From IMG/VR virus record IMGVR_UViG_3300025132_000342, positions 1 to 22,346 of that record: a stretch of 22,346 nucleotides of DNA, one strand, 5' to 3'. Shown piece after piece: positions 1 to 8,300 of this stretch. The notes below the pieces were generated by a model, which saw only the letters and a list, made by a program, of their open reading frames with translations, did no database searches and was not told the DNA's origin. Positions within the stretch are counted from its first letter, which is position 1, and each line of letters starts with the position of its first letter. Made by a program: the position numbers and the translations under genes. Source of the DNA: a virus.

Positions 1-1
1 A

Positions 2-379
2 ATGGAAAACTATCAAAATTACAGGAGTATAGACTTAAAGAACTTAGAAAGCATGGATGTAGAACCGAGGTTTACAACGGAGTCGGGACTTGATGTAGGG
101 GATGATTTTTTAGATACCCTTCAAGGTTTAGAGATAAGAGTAGGAATAAAGATTGCTAAGTTTATAGCAGAGCACGTAAAAAAAATTGAACCTAACGAAT
201 TAGTTTCTACAGTTATTGGGGGTGTAGTTATGGATAATAATAATAAACCTGTAACCTTTGCATTAGAAATAATAAAATCAAAAGACTTTAATATTATGTT
301 GTCAGATTTAGAGCTGGTGGATATGGATGAGTACTTAGACTTAATCAACTTAAATAAAAAAATAAATGGAACTAATTAA
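2..379 (+). CDS. Hypothetical phage protein, possibly 5'-truncated
   Basis: A 125-residue open frame begins with ATG one base into the window, so the true start may lie upstream and no ribosome-binding site can be judged. I do not recognise the family. The protein is acidic overall, with predicted alternating strands and helices: a hydrophobic helix-like stretch around residues 47-62 (IKIAKFIAEHV) and strand-like segments around 67-90 (VSTVIGGVV, VTFALEII). No catalytic or metal-binding motif is visible. Its last 14 bases overlap the start of the DnaA-domain-like gene, so the two are probably co-transcribed and translationally coupled. That neighbour hints at a role in early infection or DNA metabolism, but this is inference from position only. 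Confidence 0.75.
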   Translation: MENYQNYRSIDLKNLESMDVEPRFTTESGLDVGDDFLDTLQGLEIRVGIKIAKFIAEHVKKIEPNELVSTVIGGVVMDNNNKPVTFALEIIKSKDFNIMLSDLELVDMDEYLDLINLNKKINGTN

Positions 380-719
380 AAAATATATACTGTCTTATGA
401 TTTACATAAAAAAAATAAAAAAAGACATTTAGTGTACACTAGAGCATATCTATATGCTTATTTAAGGTATACTTATAATTTACCACTAGAAAAAATTGGA
501 GATTTATTTAATAAAAACCACGCTACTGTAGTGCATGGATTAAAACTCTATGATTTTTTTAAAGAGGATAGCTTGTTTATGGAGATGACAGAAGAAGCTA
601 GAAAGGAATTTACTTTAGGGGAAATGAAAAATGATACTCAAGCAGGTTGTATTATGTTTGAAATTTTAGCTCGTCAAGATATGTTAATAAAAAAAACCTT
701 AAAAAAGAATTGGAATTAG
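366..719 (+). CDS. DnaA domain IV-like DNA-binding protein (no ATPase domain)
   Basis: This 117-residue protein contains a helix-turn-helix segment at about residues 22-64 that follows the pattern of the C-terminal DNA-binding domain (domain IV) of the replication initiator DnaA. An Arg-rich first helix leads into YAYLRYTYNLPLEKIG, then FNKNHATVVHGLK, which corresponds to the DnaA signature (IGxxFxxRDHTTVxxA). The Arg-Asp before the conserved His is replaced by Lys-Asn, so box specificity may differ. The AAA+ and domain I parts are absent and the protein is a normal short phage gene, so this is not a truncated DnaA. It overlaps the upstream gene by 14 bases. Likely roles are binding the phage origin, recruiting host replication factors or repression; the sequence does not choose among them. 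The stop is TAG, and a hairpin with a T-tract lies about 55 bases downstream. Confidence 0.8.
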   Translation: MELIKKYILSYDLHKKNKKRHLVYTRAYLYAYLRYTYNLPLEKIGDLFNKNHATVVHGLKLYDFFKEDSLFMEMTEEARKEFTLGEMKNDTQAGCIMFEILARQDMLIKKTLKKNWN

Positions 720-773
720 AAAAAATATAATTAATTTTAGGTATTACTTTCTGTAAGTGATTCATAATTGGTT

Positions 774-826
774 AAAGGTTGTCTAGCTAGTTAACTTGGG
801 AGAGTGGGTTAGGCAACCTTTTTTTT
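774..826 (+). terminator. Hairpin plus T8, intrinsic-terminator-like RNA structure
   Basis: Bases 775-788 pair with 807-820 as 14 consecutive pairs, three of them G-T, and an A-T pair at 774/821 can extend the stem. Within the loop, ACTT (794-797) can pair with GAGT (802-805) around a GGGA tetraloop. The 3' arm runs directly into eight T (819-826). This is the form of a Rho-independent terminator for the DnaA-like gene. The next ATG is at 833, so the structure and U-tract fill the whole leader and ribosome-binding region of that gene. It could therefore also act as an attenuator or a translation-control element. The rest of the 720-832 gap is A/T-rich, with no tRNA and no promoter I can defend. 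Confidence 0.65.
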
Positions 827-832
827 ATAACA

Positions 833-1072
833 ATGGACTGTAGATATAAAATACAAGATATAGAAAAGATACTGGGGTTTACCTCTTGGTCGGATAAGAA
901 AAAGATTGATACCCTTCTATATATTGATTGTAATATGTATGCTAACCTTGGTTCAGATTCTTTAATGAAAGAAAAAAAAGAAACCAAACAACAATCAAAA
1001 AGAATATACAAAGCAATAAAAGAAATTAATGTAGAGATGGGTAAAACCCTACTACAAGCAATGGATGTGTAA
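833..1072 (+). CDS. Small conserved-type phage protein, unknown function
   Basis: A 79-residue basic, mostly helical protein. The pattern IEKILGFTSWSDKKKIDTLL, followed by a YIDCNMYANLG segment, resembles a short protein I associate with aquatic phages, but no function is attached to it. The C-terminal half, from about residue 45, is a Lys/Glu/Gln-rich helix. No Cys/His metal site or catalytic motif is seen. The ATG lies six bases after the T-tract of the hairpin at 774-826, so there is no room for a conventional ribosome-binding site. Expression may depend on read-through or on unfolding of that hairpin. The stop overlaps the next start as TAATG (shared base 1072), so it is translationally coupled to the acidic 62-residue gene. 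Confidence 0.75.
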   Translation: MDCRYKIQDIEKILGFTSWSDKKKIDTLLYIDCNMYANLGSDSLMKEKKETKQQSKRIYKAIKEINVEMGKTLLQAMDV

Positions 1073-1260
1073 TGGGAATAGCACCAGAAGATACGGAGAT
1101 GATAAAGCATATAGAATTTATATGTGATCATGTCCACGACTTCGGTGATGAACTCTATGAAGACTTAATGGATCGTAACCACGATGCTGTTAAAGCTAAA
1201 GCCAAAGAATTATTAGATGTATTAACAGACTTAATAGAGTCTTTAACAGAAGATATCTAA
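1072..1260 (+). CDS. Very acidic small helical protein, unknown function
   Basis: A 62-residue protein with 18 Asp/Glu against 5 Lys/Arg, predicted to be almost entirely helical. No family is recognised. The start overlaps the previous stop (TAATG) and its own stop overlaps the next start in the same way at 1260, so it is embedded in a coupled cassette. That arrangement, together with an open frame kept between two coupled neighbours, supports it as a real gene despite its size. Small, strongly acidic phage proteins are sometimes DNA mimics or inhibitors of host nucleic-acid-binding proteins. Nothing here beyond charge and length supports that, and it could equally be a regulator or assembly factor. 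Confidence 0.65.
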   Translation: MGIAPEDTEMIKHIEFICDHVHDFGDELYEDLMDRNHDAVKAKAKELLDVLTDLIESLTEDI

Positions 1261-1616
1261 TGCCTTATCTAAAAAAAGAAGATCAGGCTGTTTCATCCAA
1301 GAAACATTATGAGGCTAATAAAGAAAAGATAAAAGCCCGTTCTAAAGTTTGGTCCAGAAAACAAAGAATAAAGAACAGAGAGTTCTTAAAAGAATTTAAA
1401 AGTAAAAACCCTTGTGTAGATTGTGGAGAGACCAACCCACTAGTCTTAGACTTTGATCATGTAAGGGGAGAGAAGAAAAGAAATATATCCGACATGGCTC
1501 ACGCTTGTTGTTCTATTGATACTATAATAGAGGAGATGGAGAAGTGTGATGTACGATGCTCTAACTGTCACAGAATAGCAACATATAATAGAAAAAATAA
1601 TGAACTTAATGGATAA
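1260..1616 (+). CDS. HNH endonuclease-like protein
   Basis: A 118-residue protein with a basic helical N-terminal part (residues 1-48) and a compact HNH domain. CVDC (C52, C55) and CSNC (C100, C103) form the usual structural zinc site. LDFDH gives the Asp-His pair (D66, H67) of the first beta hairpin, and the His after the last Cys pair (H104) fits the metal-binding position. It is therefore probably a metal-dependent DNA nuclease that nicks or cuts DNA. It sits in a coupled small-gene cassette: the start overlaps the previous stop, and its last 17 bases overlap the next gene. It could be a free-standing homing-type nuclease or one serving phage DNA metabolism or host DNA attack. It is far from any packaging gene seen here, so a terminase-associated role is not supported. 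Confidence 0.85.
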   Translation: MPYLKKEDQAVSSKKHYEANKEKIKARSKVWSRKQRIKNREFLKEFKSKNPCVDCGETNPLVLDFDHVRGEKKRNISDMAHACCSIDTIIEEMEKCDVRCSNCHRIATYNRKNNELNG

Positions 1617-1881
1617 AGAAATGTTAATGGAAGCTCTCACTGAAGAGGAGTGCTTACTAGCCGATGGGTATGATGATGCTTTAATAGGTATCACTGAAGG
1701 CATGAACCCTGTAGCGGTATATAATACCGATAAATGTATAAAGATACTCATGAGAGACGATGAGCTTACACATGAAGAAGCCTTAGATCATTTTTATTAC
1801 AACACTGTAGGCGCATATGTAGGAGAAAAAACTCCTTTATTTTTACGTATGATAGATGGAGAATATTACAGAACTTTATAA
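1600..1881 (+). CDS. Small conserved phage protein (ALTEEE...TPLF type), unknown function
   Basis: A 93-residue acidic protein. The order of motifs is typical of a small protein found in many phages: ADGYDDALIG near residues 21-30, VAVYNTDKCIKILM near 38-51, then EEALDHFYYN and VGEKTPLF. I recognise the pattern but know of no established function. The start could be ATG 1600, which overlaps the HNH gene by 17 bases, or the in-frame ATG at 1609; neither has a ribosome-binding site that decides. The 3' end overlaps the next gene by 26 bases. The conserved TPLF close to the C-terminus suggests a small globular fold, not a disordered peptide. A role in early takeover is only a guess from location. 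Confidence 0.8.
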   Translation: MNLMDKEMLMEALTEEECLLADGYDDALIGITEGMNPVAVYNTDKCIKILMRDDELTHEEALDHFYYNTVGAYVGEKTPLFLRMIDGEYYRTL

Positions 1882-2395
1882 TAAGATATATTTTACAAAA
1901 GAATTTGTAGACGATACCTGCTCTTTAATACCACCTAACGTAATAGACTTTTGGGATTTGGAAATTCTGGACCCAACAGATGGATGTATTCGTACAGCTA
2001 ATAATAAGATCGTAGCTATTTATTTTTATATAAAGTCTAGCGTCCAGGATAAATCTATAATTAAATTTGATTATAAAGATGAGGAGCTGGTGTTTGATTC
2101 TATATATGTACGTAAAAATTTATATGGAGAGAGTAATAAGTATAAAGAATTTAGATACGATAAAGATGCTAAGGTGATAGCGTCTTATGATTTTTTTATA
2201 GACCAACCTTTTTGTTCTCAAAATAAAACCACCATCAATAATAAAAGCTACAGTCGTTATGAGAAACCTCAAGAAGCTAACGAGTTAGTAAAAGAATTTT
2301 CTAAAGAATATTTAACTAAAGAAATAACAGACCAATTAATTAGAGCATTCTATATTACAGGAAATGAAAAAGAAATTTATTGGCTTATACAATAA
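1856..2395 (+). CDS. Hypothetical protein at the end of the + strand cassette
   Basis: A 179-residue protein of unknown family. It is rich in aromatic residues and in alternating hydrophobic and charged stretches that look like beta strands (about residues 50-110: IVAIYFYIKSSV, then IIKFDYKDEELVFDSIYV). A Lys/Glu-rich helical tail begins at about residue 138. There is no signal peptide, membrane segment or recognisable active site. It overlaps the previous gene by 26 bases and starts at the first in-frame ATG. It is the last gene of the rightward cassette: its TAA is separated by one base from the stop of the leftward giant gene, so the two transcripts must converge here without an intergenic terminator. 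Confidence 0.8.
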   Translation: MENITELYNKIYFTKEFVDDTCSLIPPNVIDFWDLEILDPTDGCIRTANNKIVAIYFYIKSSVQDKSIIKFDYKDEELVFDSIYVRKNLYGESNKYKEFRYDKDAKVIASYDFFIDQPFCSQNKTTINNKSYSRYEKPQEANELVKEFSKEYLTKEITDQLIRAFYITGNEKEIYWLIQ

Positions 2396-2396
2396 G

Positions 2397-5300
2397 TTAT
2401 TTACTTTGTGTTTCTTCTAACCCATATGCTTTTATTATTTTTTTAAGTTCCTCAACAGAAGCACCTTCGTCTTTCATTTTCTGAACTTCCTGTCTCATTC
2501 TTTCTTCAATACCTTTATATTGCTTGTAATATTTTTTAATCTGTTCTCTGGGTACCTCGTTATTTTTCAAATATTCAAGAATCTGTTCTTGCGCCTCCTC
2601 TATCTTTTCCTCTCTATCTATCCTATTTTCTTTTTGATAATACTGATTCGACATATATTTATTTATATCTTTATATAATGGTATTAAACCTACACTCCCT
2701 AATACTTGAAGAAGCGAAACATTTTTTAATCTTTCTCTATATTTCTCTTTTGTACTTTCTTTTTCACTCTTTTCTATACGCTGCAAGTTACCCCATGCAC
2801 GTGTTGCTATTTTAGATACAGGACCTAGAGGACCTGAAAAGCTATGGATTAATAACTCAGGTAGACTTTTGTTTTGTAAATCTTCCTGGCTCAATATATT
2901 AAAAGTTAATGCATCAGTGAATCTATCATACTCTTTTTGTTTTACAGTAATCTCCTCCTCACCAAACCTTTTTTTTGTAAGAAACTTTAAATTTTCCTCA
3001 ATAAGTTTTTCTTTATCATCAGCATCTTTAAATTGCTCTTCTAACTTTTTTCTGATTTCATCCACTTCCTTTTGTTGTTCTTCTGCTATTTTAAAAGGAT
3101 CTTCACCCTCTCTAAAATCATCAAGATAAGGTTTATTAATATACTCTTCTATACCTAAACCTATCATAGAGCGAGGTACATTACCAAGTCCCCTCTGTGT
3201 TATAAGAGTGAGCATAGACCCTGCTAGCTGACGAACTAATAGTAAACCGTAGTTTACTTCCTTTTCCTTTCTCTTATCATCTGGATATAAAAAATCAAGA
3301 TTCTTCTCAATAAGTTTTTCTTTATCATCAGCATCTTTAAATTGCTCTTCTAACTGTTTTCTCATTTCTTCTCTCGCTTTATCCACCTCCTTTTGATACT
3401 CTTCCTCTCTTTCCTCTTCTGTATCTCCAAAAAGTAAACTTGCTAGTGGAGCTAGAACATAAGAATCAAAGAAAGATTTTGCAAAAGTATATGCTGATAC
3501 ATACGCTGTCATTCTCCCTGTTATACCAGCGAGAGTAGCGGCTGCTTGTGATTTTGAAATCTCCCCTTTTCTCGATAAATTTAAGACAGCATTTCTAGCG
3601 GTAACATATTCATTAAGAGCAAAGCTTGCTAAATAAGAGTTAACTGTTTTATATGCTGCTACATAGGAAGCATCGTCTTTTGTGATAACATTTTTTGGTA
3701 CTACATTAAAAGGATTCCTACTGTTAGTCATCTTCACACTTTCCTGATCCGCATATTTTGTAGCATTTTCTCTAGCCTCCTTAAACTCTGGACCTAAATA
3801 TTTAGAAGTACCATCAGCTATCTCCTGCATATCTTTAGCTGTTAAACTTATACCCGTTGAAGCTTTAAAGCTTCTAGCAAAACTACCAAACCACATAGGC
3901 CTTGCAATCAACTTATCCCCACTTGTTATTAATTGATCGGCTAATAAATCTGAAATTAATTTTATCTGCTTCGGCCCAAACTGTGTCATCCTACTTAAGC
4001 GTTCTAATATAATATGTTCTTTTTGCTGTACTGTATTAGTGGTTTTTGATAAATTAGCGTCCACCATTTTACTAGATAAATTTTGACCGCCATAATTTTT
4101 CATAGTCTCCTTACTATTTAAAGCCATCATAGCTTTATACCCTTGATTACCCATAGAGAATTGAGCAAAACTTTTCATAGCCTTACCAAAGTCTTTAGGG
4201 TTCGTCATAGCATAAGATAAATTACTCACAATCTCGGCGGCAGATCTAGGCACCGAACCTAAAGTTGCACGATACCCTAGCCTTACACCTTCGTTTATTA
4301 TACGACTTAGTGGCGTACCTGTACCCAGAGCTACCTCAAAGACACCGCTATTTACTTCATTTACAACACTTTGTAAAGCAAGTATTAATTGCTTTTGGTT
4401 GTTTGTACTGTTAGGGTTATCAAGAATCTCCTTCGTTAATTCTTTTATTGTATTATCAACAACACGTAAAGCATCTGTTACATGATAGTCAAGTAAAGTT
4501 TGAACAGCTCCTCTCTTCGTAGAAGATATAGGATCAAAGTTTATTGGTTTTGCACCGCCTTTTCTTTCTATTAACGTTTGAGATTTTGTTGAAGGTCTGG
4601 TAAATTTCTCTTGTTGAGCTGTATAATCTTTTTTAGCATCCTTATCATTCATTAAAACCTCATGATGCATATAGTTACTTATAGGTTTTATTCCTGTACC
4701 TCTAATAACTGTCGCAGTCCAGTTAGCTTTTTGCTCCATAGAAGCAGCTTCATCAATAAGTTTCAAAGCTTTCTTCTCTTTACGACTCATGGCATTTTCA
4801 ATCTTATTCATATCTATCTTCTCATCCCCATAGATGTTGTCATCAGTGTAGTTTTCTTTAATTTCCCTTAAAACTTTTTTATCTATCTTACTTGTTAAAG
4901 GAGACTTTATAGTTTCATTAATAAAATCTAAAGCTGATGCTACCTGCTTACTATCTGGATTAGATTCAAACTCTCTTTGTAACCTGTAAGTTTGAACTAA
5001 ATATTTAGAACGCTTTACTTTTTTTACTGACTTTAAAGTAGTAGGTAATAATCCTTGAGATAATAAAACCTCAGCTTTATCTAACTTATCTGTTACATTA
5101 AACTTTAAATCAGATTGATAAGCACTATAAGCAGTAGCTAATTTACCAAAGGTGTTATCGTATATTGTCTTATCATTAAAGTTTCCAAACACATCATCTA
5201 CCGCTGTAGTCATAGTACCACGTAAAGACTGTTGTTGTTGCGTCTTCGACCCACTCAAAGTCCAAAGACTTTTTAATCCTCCATAAATAGTAGAGAAAGC

Positions 5301-8300
5301 CATTCTTAAACTTCTTTTTTTAGATCTAGTATCTACAATATTTTTTATTTTTTTCTTAGACCTATTAACTTCTACCTTATTCATGATGGTATTAGCTAAA
5401 GCAGGCATATACCCTTTGTTTATATTTTCTTTAACTCGACTTAAGTTATCCACCATAGTATAATCTTTGGTGCCATCCTTCTTTGTTACAACTAAACCAT
5501 CAATATCTTCTTTGGTAAGATTATTTAACTCACGAGCTAAATTTTGTGCATCAGTAAATTTAGAAACGTTTTTTAAATTTATTTTATTTTCTAATACATC
5601 CTTTAAAAGTTTTTGTCCCTCTTCCTCTGCCTTCTTATTAGCCTCCTTCTTTTGTTCAATCAGATATTCAATACGACTTGTGATTGCTTTAGACTCTATA
5701 TCTTCTTTATCTTTCACCTCTTCCAGGGCAGCTTCTAGTTCTTCTAAAGTATTTTTATTACTAACTCCTTTAGGAGTATCAGACACTTCATTCTCTGTGA
5801 TGACAGCATCTATAATCTTTCCCGCCTGTTCTATTACTTCTCCTGATTCCGCTAAATCTCGTAACACTTTTTTGCTTTGACCAAACTGTGTAACTAAGTC
5901 TATATATGAATCAAGTTGACTATCAGGAATTACCTCTGGGTTTAATGTAAAGAGTTCTCTAAGAACACTAAGTAAACTATTATCAAAAGTTACTTTAGCT
6001 TTTAAATTCTTTAATGCTTTTCTTCTTTTTTTATCAGCATTATCCATCTTACCTTCTACCTCCGCTGCCTCCAATGTTTGCTCTACATAATCTTGGAAGT
6101 TTTCTACCTGGGTAGTATTTAAAAGATTAAGAGACAATGCTTTTTTAATTAAATTCTCTGCAGTCTTCGCTGATATTTTACCATCTTTAGCTAGTTTATT
6201 TATAGAGGATGCTAAATCTTTCGCCGCATCCTTATAACTTTTCGTAGCTTCTCTAGCTGCTCTAGCCTCCAATTTAATCTGGTCTTTAAGAGCGGTCTTC
6301 TCTTTTACTGTAACCTTTGTATCCTTTGGTGTACCTATTATTTTCTTCGGTGATGGTGGGTCTGTTTTCTTTTTCGTTTTAATTTTAACTCTCCCTTTAA
6401 AATTTGTTATCTTCTCATATCTCTTTTTACCAAAGGAAACTTTTGCTTTAGTTTTTTTCTTTTTAATATTTTGTTTAGCTTCTTTTATTTGAGCCTTCGT
6501 TTCTTTAATCTCACTCTTTATATCTCCTAGTATTTTATTTTGATATGCCTGCTTACCGTTCTTTAAAATATCAATAATTTCATTTCTAATATCTTGATCC
6601 GAGAAGCCATGGTCATACCCTAAAACATCACTTAACCCTCCATTCGTTCCAAGATTTTCAGCAGCCTCTTCTACACTTACCCCTCTCTTACTTGTGAGTG
6701 CTGGAGATATATCTTGATTTGTCCCTACTTTACCACCAGTCTCATTACGTGCAGACTCTGGTGTTATCTTATCCATATTTTCTGCTATTTGATAATAAGG
6801 ATTCTCTTCGGTTAATGTAGTTAATTGTCTTTCTAGTTCCTTTAGCTTGCCCTCTAAAATATTAAGGTTACTCTCTTCTCCTTCTGCTTTACGCTGCTCC
6901 GCCTCGTCTATATACTCTTGTGTACCTTCTTTCTCCGCTTCTTTTCTTTGCTTAACTTCTTCTTTAAGCTCTAAATCTTCTTTAATTTTATCTTCTTTTA
7001 ATTTTAAGTTAAGATTAATTAATTTTTGTTTACCCTCTGGGAAGGCTGCTTTTTCTCTAGGGTCAGGTACTTCTTCGCCTCTATCTAAAGCATCTTTCAT
7101 TCCTTGTAATTCCTTATCAACATTAGACCTAGTCTTTACATCTCTACTCTTATACCAATCAGATTTTTTTATTTTATTAATAACTTTCTCTATGGTTTCT
7201 ACAGTAAGAGCCACCCCTTCTAATGCTGTGTCCCATACTTGAACTGGTATAATGGTACTCAGCGTTCCTTTACCCTTGAGTTTACCTTCACGTATTTTAT
7301 CCGCTAAACTTACTTCCTTCTCCTCTGTCTTCTTAGTTTCATCTTGGATTTCTTCTGTTGTCTCTGGCGTTTCGGGAGGGGTCCTAACGTCTCCTTCTCC
7401 CACTTCTCCGCTATCTTCGGTAGATTCTGGTACATCCACCTTCTTTGGGCTTGGCTTTTGAATGGCATCTTTATCTTTTGTTTTAGTTTCTACTAAAGCA
7501 TCTAGCTCTGCTTCTATTTCTTTCATTCTAGCTTTCTGTGCTGTTACTAGATTTTCATTTTTATTTTGTATCTCTGTAGCTACTCTATTGTATTCTACTA
7601 TTAAGTCAAAAGCTTTAGCTTTATTTTCTACATCATTAGGAATCTCTTCCATTACACCAATTACAGTTTTGAATTGGTCCATATAAAACTTAGCATCCTT
7701 CTTACTCATCTTCCCTTTTAAGATTTCCATCTTTAAAGTTTTGATCATACTGGACTGCAGCTTAGGGCTATCAGACATAAAGTGTAATAGCTCTAACATA
7801 TCAGGTGTCATCTGTACACTTTGTATTCCATCCTTTAACATCTTAGGAGCAGTCATAGCAGTAGACATTAACGCACCTCCTATAGCTTCTAATATCGCAC
7901 CTTCAGCAATTTGAGAGAATACTTCTTTCCAGTTTTTAGGTAGTTCAAACATAGTAGTCCCGCTATTATTATTGTATGCGGTTTTTACTAATTGGTCAAC
8001 AACCTCTTGACTTCCCCCTGTTATACCTTCTGTCAAAGTACCCTTCGAGATTTTAACAACACCGTTAGCTAACAAACTTTCCGTCTCTTCAGCTACCAGT
8101 CTTTTCCATGTTGATACAGGTACCTTTTTTCCTCCTACCTTTTTAACTACCCTGCCTAGTACGTTTTTAAACATACCCTTACCTATCTGACTTGTAGTAA
8201 ATATAGTCTCTAAACCTGCTCTCTCTAGTATCGCTTGCATAGTGCCTATTAACCCTCCAACAATAAGTAAATCATGTAAAGGCATCTTTTCATAGTTAGG

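Noticed and set aside
720-832. Possible tRNA or tRNA-like RNA in the gap
   Set aside because: No T-arm GTTCGA-type sequence, no anticodon arm and no acceptor of the proper length. The hairpin plus T8 explains the structure.
3379-5454. Two TTATCCACC sequences (3379-3387, 5446-5454) similar to DnaA boxes
   Set aside because: Both lie inside the coding sequence of the giant gene, are far apart and miss the final A of the consensus. No cluster or AT-rich unwinding region accompanies them.
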